Shown one piece after another: positions 33,941 to 47,700 of a DNA stretch of 64,000 nt. Below the pieces are notes generated by a model. It did not search any database, was not told the DNA's origin, and saw only the letters and a list, made by a program, of their open reading frames with translations. Position 1 is the first letter of the stretch. Each line of letters opens with the position of its first letter. Position numbers and translations under genes: made by a program. Origin of the DNA: Caenorhabditis remanei (Eukaryota; Nematoda; Chromadorea; Rhabditida; Rhabditidae); assembly GCF_010183535.1 (NCBI RefSeq), contig NC_071331.1:7688001-7752000 (forward strand). The letters are read 5' to 3'.

Positions 33941-35117
33941 ATGCCACGCTTCCCTCTTCTCCATCTTCCTACTTTGCCTCTTTTGAATTGCATTCAATAT
34001 CTGAAAGTATTCGAGATGTAAGTTTGTATTCAAAGTATCATATTCCAAAATATCCAATAATTTTTCCAGAATCGATTTCTCTCTTCTCTCAAAACGAACT
34101 AAGGCCCTCGTCTCACTCGTCAACTGGAATCAACCTGATATTCATTTATATTTCATCGAAGATTCGCAAATCTGTCTGAAATTTCCAAACGATCCAGGTC
34201 TGGAATGGATTCTAGACTTCGAAAACGAATTTGATGATGAATTGAATCACACTTCAAGAGCAATCGATGGAAATCAGTTTCCGTCATCCATAAGTTCTGC
34301 TCTCCACGGTCCGAAAGTATTTCATTATCTGGTATTTCCAAATGATGAGCACTTTGAAACAATGCGAAAAATGGCTAATCATGTCTCAAAAATATTCAGA
34401 ACATCGATCGCAAGTTTCGAAATACATCAACAAAGCGATCAGTTGACAATGTCAATTGTAAAATGGTTCAGTACATTACAATCATCAGTTGTGAATCTTC
34501 ATATTAAAATAGATGATATAACTGCCCCGACCTTATTGTTTATTCTGGATAATATCAAAATGACTGATCTTTTTTTTTGGATTTGAAAATGAATACCCCT
34601 GATTTTGAATATCACAAAGCAATCGACATTCCCACGCTGATATTATCTCATTCTCATTGGATAACACTGAAATATATACTGAATTCAAGCAGTCGAGTGC
34701 TCATTTTGGAAGAATCCGATTTGACTCTTCACGATATGAATACTCTGTTGAAATGTTGGCTGAACGGATCCAATCCACAACTTGAGTATATTTCTATTCG
34801 ACGATCAATAAAAGAGAAGAAAATGGAAGAGAACGCCTTCCAGATAGTAACAAAGGATCTCGAGTTTAGGGAACACGTGGAGGATGGAAAGAGACCAATG
34901 CAAATGTAAGAAACTTCAAGATGAACTAGAGTAAAAATGAGATTTCAGAGTGCTCCATAAAAAGGAAACATACCAACTATCAAATTTGCTATGTTATGAT
35001 ATAGTGAGAGATGATGGCACCATTGGAACATTTCATCAAATTCACTTTGTTCGTTCAAATGACCCTAACTTAGTATTGCACTATTTCTATTTCCATGTTT
35101 GGAATAAATTAATGTAA
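33941..35117 (+). pseudogene. F-box/FBA_2 gene F, subfamily 2, with a frameshift
   Basis: Exons 33941-34017, 34070-34905 and 34949-35117 correspond one to one with gene E. In exon 2 the T run at 34570-34578 replaces gene E's CACTTTTGTTTG and is one base short overall, so the frame closes almost at once. The frame is restored only in the downstream reading (DFEYHKAIDIPTL onward), which continues cleanly to the end. The F-box half would be made without the FBA_2 half. A homopolymer indel is also the classic sequencing error, so a read check would be decisive. Everything else, including splice sites and promoter block, is intact, so the break is recent or false. Confidence 0.75.
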
Positions 35118-35489
35118 TAAAGATTTGACTATATTTGAAATACTAAACACTTTCGAGAACATTTATGCTATTCCACTTGGAATAATGAGGTAAATATATA
35201 CATATCTACCTTGATTTTCGATCCCTGAATGAAGCCGACCAGGTATAACACTTCATACATCGCAGTTATATTTGTATCAACCTTCCAATATCCCCCACCT
35301 CCTGCCACAGTATTCTTGAATAATCCTGTCAAGGTAGTCCTTTCTCTAGCCTATGATTCTAGTTGTGTTCTGAGAGGTACTTCTCTTATGTTCATTTGCA
35401 AACATAAAGTCAAACCGTCTCTTCCTAACGGGTCTTATGAGAACCCATCCGAGTTCTTTTTTTTTTATGTATCTCAAAACCTTCCACCA

Positions 35490-35872
35490 GAGTTGTTGGG
35501 AAGTAAACTCGGAAGTTAGACGGAAGTGAGTTTTATTTCGACAATATGAAACGAACTTCAAAAATATGAAGTTAATATGTTCTATTGATGGTATTACTAC
35601 CCTTCGAGCATAAAAAATTCCGAAATTTTTCTTATCCCCTACCAGTAGACCCGAATAAGCAGCCGAATTTGAAACCCGGAAGTCGGAAGTCGGAAGTGAA
35701 GATTTTTTCAGGTCTACTGGTGAGGGATAAGAAAAATTTCGGAATTTTTTATGCTCGAAGGGTAGTAAAACCATCAATACAACATATTAACTTCATATTT
35801 TTGAAGTTCGTTTCATATTGTTGAAATAAAAATCACTTCCGTCTAACTTCCGAGTTTACTTCCCAACAACTC
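35490..35872. repeat. Palindromic element, 383 bp
   Basis: The left arm from GAGTTGTTGGGAAGTAAACTC and the right arm ending GAGTTTACTTCCCAACAACTC match with few differences over about 165 bp each. The centre (about 35655-35710) contains repeated GGAAGTCGGAAGT. Mirror-image ORFs on the two strands are artefacts. Confidence 0.85.
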
Positions 35873-36087
35873 CTTCCACTATTGTGTAGTCTTTCAATCT
35901 GTCATGGTGCCAATAAAATCGCGGAGAGACAAGAAGTAGTCGATTCCTGCGCGCGTGCAGATCACCTCTCCTAAAAACGGTATCGTTTTCTCCTCTGAGC
36001 AAATAGAGCCATCCGATGCCGAACGTCGGTTATCTCACGTTCTCATGTATTGAGTTGTGAGTGGTTGCAGAGGGAACAGAAAATTGA

Positions 36088-37997
36088 ATGAAGAGAACAA
36101 CTGTTACAAGTGGAGAACATAGCATGGAAAAAAATGGAGTAAAAACATTTCAGGAAGAGGGTTTCCCCACTTTCAGAGCCATTTTCAGACTACACAGGAA
36201 AAAATGTGAAATGTTGAAGGTACCAGTGGAGAGATCTGATCCTGCTGACTCCAAGGATACCAAACATGACTGGTGTGACGTTGACGCGTTTTCTGATGAG
36301 GGAGAGGTAATTGGCCACTGGAGAGTATTGTGGAGGTCATTTGGTGGCACTCGTTGTGTCTCCGTATCGCATCTCTCGGATAGTTTGGGTGTCGAGTCGA
36401 CACTCTAGTCTCTACCTTTGATTGCTTAATGGAATAGCCGGTCGATAATATTGTCTTCTTATTTTTATTAAATTCTAATTAATTCTAATCCCTTCGACTG
36501 CCTATCGGAAAGGCTTGGTCCCTCTCTACTGATTTTTATTGAATTCTTTTATTTTATATCATGCGTTTATTGGATTGTTTGGAGTAAGGTGAGTCAAAGA
36601 GAAAAAAGAAAAAATTTTAAAGGATCAGTATTAGATTGAGTTTTTAGAATTCCGTTTTCTACTCCCCTGAAAAACGGCGATTCAGAATGCTGAATGGATT
36701 GATTAAAGCAGATAAATTCGAAAAAGATGTAAGATTTTCTAGAACAGTTACAGTACCGCTCAAAAGTATATTAAGTTCTGCCTTTTTCAGTTGAAAACGC
36801 CCAACTTTGAGAGTGTGTCATAGTAAAACTAACGGTCCCACAAAATAACTTTTTATGAGATCGAATAGACCAAAATTAGAACTCCATTTTTGTAGTTGAC
36901 AACTTTTTGTACGGACACTCCCTAGAGAGTTACATATCGTCGAAGTAATTTCTCCCTCAAATCGACCCATTTCAGTGCAAAATAGTGCGATTTTTGAGCT
37001 GCCCTCTTAAAATGACAATAACTCTCTGGGGAGTGTCCGTACAAAAAAGTTGTCAACTACAAAAATGGTGCTCTACTTCTGATCTGTACGATGCATTAAA
37101 AATCTACTTGATGGGACAATAAGTATAACCATGACACACTCTCAAAGTCGGACCTTTTAAACTGAAAACCCCAAACTTAATATACTTTTGAACGGTACTG
37201 TAAGTTCTTTTTTAGGTTGACCAAAAATAATGGTTTTTGGACGAGTTGAGCAAATGGGAAGGTGGTGCTGAAATTGAGCAAAGAGCTGACCGAGCTTGGG
37301 AGGTAACGTTTTCTAAAATCGTGTGTTTCAAAAAGTTGTTATTTGTATATATTACAGATTGTGCGCACATTTGGTTCCGGCGTCAACTTCAGTATTGGAG
37401 CAACTTTCTACCAGAAAAGAAATCGATTTGGAGTTTTTGGAGGAAATGCTCGAAAAAGCGTTCATACAATACAAAGAAGTTGAACATGAACTCCCAGAGA
37501 AGGTGGGTGGAGATAATTTCAAACGTGATTAAAGGGGGACTGCGGTATTCCAAAAATCGAGATTTTATATGAATCGGCTCAGAATTTTGTAGAAAAGAGA
37601 AAAGTCTCTTGGAGCCAGGTCCGAAAATTCGTCTGAAACGAGTTATGAGGCCTAAAAGTGTCAAAAAAAGGCCTCTAGCCGTGAAGATTTGCCTTATTTT
37701 CAACGTAAAATTCTCTCGCCGTGAACATGAAAAAAATTTGAAATATAAGGCAAATCTTCACGGCGAGAAGCAAAACACTTTTTTGACACTTTGAGGCCTC
37801 ATAACTCGTTTCAGACGAATTTTCGGAACTGGCTACAAGAGACTTTTCTCTTTTCTACATAATTCTGTGTCGATTCATATAAAAATCTCGATTTTTGTAA
37901 TACCGCAGTCCCCCTTTAAACTTACATTTTTGAAATGTTTCAGGATGTCGAGGAAGACCAAGCCATTCCTGAGAGCTCTCCGTCTTCATCCACGTAA
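36088..37997 (+). CDS. Unrecognised multi-exon gene, possibly broken
   Basis: I do not recognise the product. Plausible exons are 36088 (or ATG at 36211) to 36306, 36648-36728, 37216-37302, 37358-37502 and 37944-37997. The first two join in phase and read as one acidic-to-basic stretch (WCDVDAFSDEGE, then NSVFYSPEKRRFRML). The last two also join in phase and give a helical, coiled-coil-like acidic C-terminus (LEFLEEMLEKAFIQYKEV), ending PSSSST. The problem is the middle exon: after acceptor TTTTTTAG, the frame set by exon 2 meets TAA within five codons, while the frame needed by exon 4 has a TGA at 37247. So either I have the wrong exon structure there or the gene is disrupted. Two palindromic elements occupy its introns. 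An AATAAA follows at 38187. The ACBD3-like gene ends about 740 bases downstream on the other strand. Confidence 0.45.
36749..37202. repeat. Palindromic element in an intron of the unrecognised gene
   Basis: It begins TACAGTACCGCTCAAAAGTA and ends with TACTTTTGAACGGTACTGTA, its near reverse complement. The inner arms share AGAGAGTTA...GTGTCCGTAC(A)AAAA. TACAGTACCGCT also starts a stretch at about 55498, so the tip sequence is repeated elsewhere. Confidence 0.8.
37530..37918. repeat. Palindromic element in the last intron of the unrecognised gene
   Basis: The ends are TAAAGGGGGACTGCGGTATT and its reverse complement. Arms of roughly 170 bp match closely, with an inner loop around 37707-37745. 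It accounts for almost all of the intron between 37502 and 37944. Confidence 0.9.
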
Positions 37998-38186
37998 TGT
38001 TTGCAATGTGTCCTACTCCTTTCTATATTTTTCTCCCTATGTTTCTCAGTAGCTTTACATCTTCACCTATCCCAAAAACCATGCTAACGTCTCTCAATTT
38101 TTCCGTTTTTGATATTTTCCTTACCTTCAAATTAATTGATTTTCCTTTCCAGTTGTACTCTTGATTTGATTATACTTTCTGCTTCC

Positions 38187-38192
38187 AATAAA
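38187..38192 (+). terminator. Polyadenylation signal AATAAA
   Basis: AATAAATAAATATG lies about 190 bases after the putative stop of the plus-strand gene at 37997, a normal 3' UTR length for a nematode transcript. Confidence 0.5.
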
Positions 38193-38732
38193 TAAATATG
38201 AATTTTGAAAAAAGGTCCTATCCAGCAAACTTTATGATTTCTTCTTTTTGGTATCTCGCTGCTTCAAAAACCTGCAATTCTTGAACCCACATTATTTTGA
38301 AGAAAACTTTTTTAGATGTGCTCGATGAAATGAATCAGGAATTAAGAAACAAATAATTTCCGTTTAACGATTACTATTTCTTCGTTTTGGGGCTATCTGC
38401 TCACTACCGGTATATCGGAATAATTTATGTATTAGACTTGATTAAACCATCAGATGAATGAGAGAAAAACGGGAAGAATAGGCGGGAGCGGGGGAGAATA
38501 TCGAATAAAATCAAGTAAATCCCAAAGAAAAAACCGATATGATAATAAACATCTACATTTTTAGACAAAAAGAAAACAATGGGATATTTCTTAAAGAATT
38601 TTCTGGAAATGATCAGTCCGAGAGAGGAGGAGTGTGTGATGGGGGGAGCGGGGATGCAATAAAGAAGAAATTTACAACAAAAATAATAAGAATAAATTAG
38701 TGTCGTGTTGGCATTTTTTCCATTTCTCCATT

Positions 38733-41700
38733 CTATTTACTGTAGTAGACACGGTAGTAGAGAGTCTTCGAGCGCCACAGTGAGTAAGAGTTATCGAATT
38801 TGAGCAAGTAGATTCCGCGTCCCGGATAACGATGACTTCCCGCGTAGACTTCTTCATGACAGTCTCGACGGTAGACTGGAATGATCTCGTCTTGACGTGG
38901 CTTGTTCGGGTCGACGCGCCTGGAAAAATAAGTTGGATTTCATAGTTGACGGGCGCGCCTTAGACGCTTTCCTTATACTTGCAAACCGGGCCAATTCGCT
39001 CAAAAGACAATATTATGGGCTGAAAAATATACCAAAATGTAGATCTTTGCGAATTCTATATCAGTGATATACTACGGGCCGGATAGCTAGTGGTTAATGT
39101 ACAGCGGGTCGGGTTAGAAATTGAAACTTAGAATGGCTTTTTGGCGATTTTCCCGGCCCGTGGCACATTAACGAATAGCCATGCGGCCCGTAGTATATCA
39201 GTGACATAGAACTCGCTGAGATCTACATTTTGGTATATTTTTCAGCCCATAAAATTGCCTTTTAAGCGAGTTACGAAACAAGTATGGCCTTCCTTACCTC
39301 GATTGCATCGCTGCTCCGCTCTCAACATCCCCCGGAGCTCCTCCAGGTGCTCCACCTTCCGCTTGTTCCGCCTCAATCGCCTCATCATAATCCTCCTCAT
39401 CATCCGACTCACTGACGTGAACCGACACTTGGTTGCTATCAGCCACTGTCCATTCAAAGTAGACTCCGAATCCAATGTCATAATGATCCGTTGCGAATTC
39501 CCAGAAGAGACAAGATCCATTCTCATGAGTCGGTACTCGAACCGTCACCGTCTCTCCATGTCCGACCTTGATGATTCCCTCGGTTCCATCCTTTTTAATG
39601 TTCGCTTTGAACTCATTAATGTCCTGTCGATTCCAGAGTGAAGCAGGCGAGATTGCAGGGTTGGCTGGAATGAGGACGGGTTATATTGGTACTTGAAAAC
39701 CGAAAAATAGCCGTTCGAATTGAAAAATTAAGCAAATTTCAAATATTTTGTCACATTTTTCGTACAATACTGAAAAAAAAATGAAGAAAGGGTGCAAAAC
39801 ACATCACAACACAGCATATCCATGCAAAAAAGAGAAAACATGCAATGTGAATTGATTCGGTACGAAAAGAGAAACATACAGTGACAGAAGAGGCCCATAT
39901 TTGCGTGAATTGAAGACACTACAATAGTTGAGTAGAGTAATGGAAGAACACAAACTGTGTGTATTGCGTGTGTGAGTAGTTGGTGAGGGAGTGTGATTAG
40001 TGTGAGTAGAGGGTGGGAAGAGGGGGTGTTTAGAAGAAAGAAATCAAACAAAAACTCAAAAAGTGAGATAGAAAAAGAGTGAGGGGGTTTCTAGGAACTG
40101 AAAATTCTGAAAAAGTTTACTCTAAGAGAATGGCACTCAAATTTTCGGAAAAGTTTTCAATTTTTTTTTACAGAATCTCTGATGATCACACGTTGAGGCC
40201 AGGACAACCTATGCAGACACGCTCTATTGACAACAGTGGTACATTTTTTGCGTCACGGTGAAATTTCGAACTTAGTGCGTACCGCCCGTATAGCACTGAT
40301 ATAAGAATTCTAATGTTCACCGACGGTATGCACTAAGTTCGAAATTTCACCGTGACGCAAAAAATGTACCACTGTTGCCAATAGAGCGTGTCTGCATTGG
40401 TTGTGCTGTCCTCAACGAGTGATCACAGTTGTGCAGCTTTGAGTTAAAAATGACGTAATTTGAGCTTTTCTCCTGATTTCCTCATAACTAAGACCATTTA
40501 AGGTTATGTAGATGAAATCTAGAGCTCCATTTTTCTAGTTGACACATTTTTTGTAAAAACTTTCATCGAGAAGTCAGAAACCGGAAATGAGAAAAGCTTT
40601 GGAACTTTTTTCGTGTGTTGCTCCGAATTTTGCAGAAACAATGGCCAAAACGATCAGAAATTTTTGGAAGAGCCGAAGTTCAAAAAATTTCCGAAACACT
40701 CTGAAAATCCGTCATTTTCAACTAGAAGCATGATTTATTTATAGCTCCCAGATTATGGAAATTTGATATTTTGTTATTCTCTGAATGCTCCTATTCATCT
40801 CAAAAACTCACAAGGCAAATCCTCCCCAGCTTCATCATCCGACACATCCGAGTCGTCATCCCTCCGAATCGCCTGTTGATGTGCCTCCTCTGCACTCAAT
40901 TCTCCATTTGGATTGGGTGATTGTTGAGCATAGACTTGAGACATGTATTGTTGATAGTGTTGCTCTTGGAGCTGTCGGATCAGAGTAGTCTGTTGCTCCG
41001 GTTGTCCAGGGAATTGCTCTTGGGCGTACGCAGAGAATTGGTGGAACGTTTGGGCGTTTAGAGCGTCCTGGATTTGTTTTCTGAAAAAAAAACGATAAAA
41101 AAGTTGGGGAAATGGGAAAGAGGAGTTAAAGTTACCTCTGATCCTCAAAAAGTCGTTGATCAACTTGTTGAAGTGACGGCGGTTGGGCGCTTTGTTCGGT
41201 GACTTGCGGGGCGAATTCCTTCAGCTCCGCGTCTTTTCTGGAAGAATATACCTTTTCAATAAGGAGGATGGAGGTGACGAAAACACTTCCCAGAAGCTGG
41301 GCTAATTTCTGTTTGGGGCAGGTGCAAAAAAGAAAAAGAAAACCACTTGAAATCCGCCTATACTAAAAAGGGAAAAAATAAGTACTACTGAGTAGTCAGG
41401 CTCACTTAAAAGAAAAAAGAAGAACGAAGTAAAAAGTGGAAGAAGAAGAAGAAGAGGAGCGGAGAGAAATAGGGAATGTAAGGGGACGAGGAGGAGGAGC
41501 TCAAGGCAGAGGTTGTTTGTCCATGAGCAAGAGAGAGTGTGTGCTCCGTGTGAGTTGCCACATAGTCATAGATCCAGGAGGAATGAATGAATGAGCTGGG
41601 AGGGGAAATAGTGAATAGCACGCGAGAGAAAGCATAAAAGGAGAAAGAGCAGGAGAAGGGAGCCATTTTAAATTAAAGAATTTTGAGCCTCCTGGCGTCT

Positions 41701-44700
41701 TTCGTGTTGTAAATTTCTTATTTTGACTTGACTCAAATCCTTTTCAAAATTAGATTCTCATTCCGAGAAGCCGTGAGAATTTCTATCAAAAATGAGGTAG
41801 ATTTCTGTCAACAACAAATAATAAAGAGAACAGAAGGGAGGGGGAGGATTACATATATGTTTTCGTAGTTAGGCACTTTTCATTTGTTTTCTTTCTCTCT
41901 TTCAGCCAGCAATTTGTCGTCGTCGTGTCGTGTCAGAATGTTTGGCGGTTTGTAGTGACGAAAAAACGTACAAATTTATTGATGAATATGTATTAATTTT
42001 CTATTTTTGGGGAGGGATAGGTGATGTTGTTTGGGAAAACATTGAAATTGTGAGGGAAGAAGAGAGGAGTCTGAATTGTAAAGGACGAAGGAAGGGGGGA
42101 TGGATTCAGAATCCAGATGGAGAGGAATTTAAAAATTCTTATTTTAGTATTCAGGGAGCGTGCGAATACTCCGGACCTAGTAGCGCTTTAAAACAGACTG
42201 TTCAAAAATGTGGGTAGTTCTGACATTCCGGATTTCGGAAAATGAACATTTTCATTCCGGCTCGTTCCGAATTCCGGATTCCGTTTTTTTGAGTTTAATT
42301 TTTCCGGAATCCAAAGTTGAAATTTATTTTCGGCCCGGCCCCGCAAAAACATAGATTTTCAGCACGATTTCAGCCAAAAAAAAATTCCCAAAACTCACAT
42401 CGCCTTCTTATCCGAAATGAATCCTTTGAACGGCGGGCAGACACGATCGACAAGGAAGACGAACGAGGCCATCGCTTCGTCGCGAGACAGTGAGCCCAAT
42501 TCACGCCAAGCTTTGCTGAAAAAGAGAAAGAAAAGATTATTATGATAATAAAAGTGATATGATATAACAAATAGAGATGATGACAGTTGGGAATTCTTAG
42601 AAAGGCAATTAATGTTCTCGAGGACTACAAAGATCAGAGATGAGGCGGTGGTCAAAAATCTGTTATTAGGAGAAGGAAACACTAATAAACAAGAGAAGTG
42701 AGTGCGGGTACGGTAACTCAAGTCTCAAAGTGTCTGCTCGGAGAGCAAGAAGTGAGTCACATAGCCGTGGGAAGTCTTTTGTCACGATCATGCTGTGGAA
42801 TTTCTATAAGACGGAGCTCAAAATAAAATGACTCATAGAACAGACAGAAACCGTTCGGAGAACTTTTTTTTGAAAATTTAAATGACGTTTCGAAACTGTG
42901 ACATTCCGTTTCACAAGGGAAGTGTAAAACGGACCGAGTTGAAGTTTTTCTATAAATTTGACCGCAGGTAATTTGGACCTTGAGGATTCGAAAACTGCAA
43001 TAAAAATCTGCTAAATGCTCACGTGAATCGAGTTATGACCCCTCAAACTTTTCTTTTCGTTTCTTTTGAGGGGTCATAACTCGGTTCACGCGAGCATTTA
43101 GCAGATTTTTATTGCAGTTTTCGAATCCTCAAGATCCAAATTACCTGCGGTCAAATTTATAGAAAAAGTTCAGCTCGGTTCGTCATATACTTCCAATGTC
43201 AAACCAAACGGATCAATCTCAACAATATATTTCTGATAAAAAAGTGTGCTCAACTCTCTCAAAAAAGTGTCCTTCGTCCTAAATAAACATACATTCCCAC
43301 ATCTACTTCTTCTCTCGTGACACACCAAACACCTTCTCCCAAATCTATCAATTACATCTTCTATTCAGAATGAAGGAGAGTATACATCAAGTAAAAGTGC
43401 AAACTAGGGCGACGCCCACGTCTTGGAGCACTGAAAGTCTCTTTTCAGAGAAAGAGAACGTCTGAAAATGGAAACGGAACAAAAACCGAGACTGTTATTC
43501 GACGGGATTTCACATATTTTCTCATCATGGAGAAAAAAGAAGAAGAGGAGGGATTAGTAGTCAAGGGGATTCCAGAAGATAAGAGGGGGAAAGAGCAAAA
43601 AACACTTATAATTTTGAAAGAGGGAGGTTTTTTGGTATTTCTACTAGAAATTTTCTAATGGGAATGGTAGAGATAAGTGGAGTGAGCAACTGACAATTAG
43701 GATCATTGATTGGGAAATTTCACAGTGAATTTTGTAAGGAGAGGAGGGGAGGAGGACGACCTTTTAACAAAATTGAATCAAATCCGTTTGGAGTTTGAGC
43801 TCAAAAAGTCACATGACTGAACACTGATGTTCTTGTTGTTGGAATGATCGATTAAGATGTTATAGATCCCCCTAGAGTCTTACTGTAGATGCTGGGAGTA
43901 CTGTAAGCGATCTGGACTTCCCGAGTCGAAATGTCGAACTTTGAGGTGGCTACTTGGTACTAAACGGTTTGAGAACTTAACTAATAATCTTTTTTTAGAT
44001 TGTGATCAAGATCTATAGGATTTTTTGAAGTCTTACTGTAGCTGCTAGTGGTACTGTACCTACTCTATTTGGCAGAAGTGACTTCAACCTTCCGAATGTG
44101 ATTTCACACTTTCAGAGTCTTTCAAAATTCTTCTCTAAATCTGAAGTTCAGATTCGGAACATCCAAAAAGCTCAACCCATAGGACGTCTTCACCACAAAA
44201 CCGCGAGTAAAATATGACGGAAAGACCGACAAACGGAGTCATAAATCAGAAGAGACAGAGACAATAGAACTCTTTTTATTGTCGTCAGTCACTTTTTTAT
44301 AGACTAGACGATTATATTCTATGAGAGTGGGGGAAGAGAGACGGAGGAGTGAGATTGTTTGTGGGGACAAGTGTCTAACCTGAGGACTACTGTACTCGTT
44401 TATCGAGAAGCTACCGTAACCAGAGGCCCAAACTTTCTACAAAACCGACTCTCGTGATGACAAGAAGTTCTAACAAAAGGCCATCCTTGTCACGACGACG
44501 TCTTGTCAAAGAAGGAGAAAAAAGAAGTCGTCGTTGTCCGTCGTCCCCCTTCCAATGCCATCATCTTATTAGCATTCCTCTCTCGGCCCTTCTTGTCACT
44601 TCTTTCTTGTTAAGTTAGATTTTTGGGTTGAAAAGAAGGAAGACGTCGTCGTCGTTGCCGCGAAGACTGCACAAATTCAATTTTGGGAGGAAAGAAGAAG

Positions 44701-47700
44701 GCTCCTCGTTTTGGGACTCTTTCTGTGTGTTTACTCACTTTTGTACGAAAGAAAAAACACAGACAAAACTGGGAAATTCGAAGAAAAAATTCAATTTTTA
44801 TCATGTTCTCCGTGTGAAAAACAAAGCGAAGAAAGCCCACGTAAAATGGGGTGGAAGAAACACGAGAAACGCTGGATATCCTCGTGGGAAATCTGCTGCC
44901 GAAGAAGGAGAAGAGCATCTGACACAAAAACCGAAATCTTGAGTGGTAGAAAAGTGGAAAACGAAGGCAGAAGGTACGGCTTCTCCCTCAGATTTTTGCA
45001 TATTCTCCCAATAATTGAAGACTTGGCCTAATCTTTGATGACAAGTTTCAAGCAGGAAAGTGACGTTGAGACTCAATGAGACACAGATGATTTCCATGCG
45101 GATATCATGTGATGATGTGATTAGAATAAGAAGTTTTCAAAGAGTACTTCCTGATAGGGGACATACATTTAAGATTTTCAGAGTTTTCGAATGAGACATG
45201 ACGTTATTTTAACTACATTTTAGTTCGTTGTTAGAGGAATTTAAATGCTATCAAGGAGGAAGTTGTTTTTAGATGAAAGGAAATGTTCAGGAATTCAAAT
45301 TTATGGAAAATGGCAATGCCACGGCGGAGATAAATGGGTTTTTGGAGGAAATTTGACAAACCTTGAGAAAAATGGCTGGATAAACTGTTAATATGTGATA
45401 TATACTATTTTCAGGTGATGTGTCGAATTCAGTTTTTTTTTCAAAAACTTTATCAAACTTCTGAAACTCTGAATTTTAAGCGAGAAATTCCAAGAATGGA
45501 TGACGCTTTAAGGGTTGTACTGACTGACTTTCAGAATTTCAGACTGACACGAAGTCACTGGTAAAGTCTAGACAAGCCCAGAAACTAACCGACTTGGTCT
45601 GAAAGTTTTTCTAAAAAAATTGGCTTAAATCTCTTGAAATTCTTGCTAGAATTGCCAGAAAAATGCTCGAATTTCTAAAAGTCCGATCCTGTGGGAATCC
45701 CAGATTTTCATTTTCAGATAAGAAAAGAAACTGACGAATCTAGTCCAATTCGGTAGAGAATCGGAAAACTTCAAACCGAAATTTTCAAATTCTGAATCAG
45801 AATCTCCAGATTTCTCCAGAAATCTTCAGTTTTCGGAATTTTCAAAATTTGTAGAAAAAACTTCAAAAACCACTCCTACTTCCCTCAAAAAACATCTCAA
45901 GAAGTAACTTTTCAAAAATGAAAATAAAAAAACGAAGTAACAAGTTTTGGGTGGTGATGAAAAGAGAGATGTCTTCTTCTTCCTCCTTCTTCTCGACTTC
46001 TAAACAGATGGAATAACTTTTTTTCTTCTTTTCGGAAGAAAAAAAAGAAGAAGAGGGCACATTTGGTGAAGAAAAAAGGAATGAAGAAGGAGAGGATGCT
46101 CTTCGCCTTTTTGTCGCCTCTCCTCACCCCCGAATTCTCCAGAGATTTCCAGTGTTTCTTCTGATTCGATGACTCTTTGAAATTCTTTAATTTCTGGGCT
46201 ATTAAAAAACTCAAAATTCTGTGTATTCTAGGAAACTCTCTCTCATTTCTATCCGTCAGATGAATGATGATGACTTGTCAGTGTGTTTCCAGGAATATCT
46301 AGAGACCCTCCAGGTCAAAGTTTTCTTTGTAGAAATCCAATTTTTCTCTATAATTGTCAGCGGAGCAACCAAAAAATATGTAAAGGAAGGGCCGAACAAT
46401 AATAGATAGAAGAAGAATGAGGGGTCTGCGAGAAAAGAAACAACTTTCCATTCCAACAAAGACGGCGGGGTTTCAAAAAGTCTCTGTTTGGTTATTTTGG
46501 TGACGAGAAGAAGAACGAGCGAATCGAGAGAAAACACATGTATAAACGTGTCCCAAATGGATTAGAGATGGCAAAGGGGAGAGGAAGTGGAAACAACGAT
46601 GATGATGGGAGGGAACGAAATGTGTTATTTTGGAAGGAGAAAAGAAAGTAATAACGGATTTAAAGATACGACCTCAAGGGGGGGGGGTGAGAGCAGACAG
46701 AGGCCACGCCCACTTTGCACTATATGAGACTCAATTCGACGAGTTAACATTTTGCAATTGAAATCAGTTGATTGCTAACAAAGAGCAAAAAGAGCTCGAA
46801 GGCGTTGTCATGCGTTTTGCAAACTTCTCGGTCTCTATGATCATTCTAATGACTCTTTTTGCAGTACCGGAATTCTGAGTATTGGAGCAATACTCTTTCG
46901 AGTTTAAAGCAAGATAGAGCTTGGTGAGCTTAAGAAGCTCTACTCAGGATACGGTAGCCGAGACAACTCTTGGAAACGGGTTCGTCATAGAAACCGGATT
47001 TGGAGAGACGAAACTCTCAGAGCAATACATGAGTCTGATGGCAAAGTTGGAGGCGAGGAATGTAAGAAAATGTTAGGAAAATCCATACTTGTCACGGGCC
47101 GGGCCGGGCCGATTTCCAAATTTTCACCGGCCCGGGTGAAGCGACTTTTTTTCGAAAACCATGTTTTTTCAGCAGTAATTTTTGAAAAAGTGGTTTTTGG
47201 GGCGTTTTCTGCAAAAATTCGACTGAATTGATGATTTTTATGATGATTTTTTCTACAGTGAATTAAGTGATAAAAAAGTACTTGAAAATTTTTTTGGGGT
47301 GCAAAAATTAAAAAAAAATATTTCCACCCGGGCCGGCCCGTGAAATGACAAGTATGGGAAAATCTTTGTTTTGGGACGGAAATAATCAATTTTCTGCCGA
47401 AAATCTCAAAAATTCGGCTCTAAAATGTGTCTGGCGCGCCTTGGACGCTTCCATATCGAAAATTGAGACTCGGAACTGAAAACGCCCCAAGGCTTGCGTA
47501 CCTTTAACGCCATACGGCTGGCGCACCATTAGCGCGATTTTACGTTTTTAAAACGCGCTAAATGAGCACCAGACTGTATCGTTTTTCACTGAAATAGCTA
47601 AAAATGTGTTTTTAAAATCATTTTCAAGCCAAAAAAATCGATTCTCGGGCTAAAAATGCTCGAAAATTCCAAATTCCAAAATAAATATTAGTGTCGATTT

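Noticed and set aside
35229..35824. ORFs with mirror-image sequence on both strands
   Set aside because: They lie in a 383-bp palindrome; the same words appear in both orientations.
44600..46540. Several ORFs of about 90-105 codons inside the long ACBD3-like intron
   Set aside because: Low-complexity Phe/Lys/Arg-rich translations of polypurine and polypyrimidine tracts, overlapping on opposite strands, with no recognisable domain.
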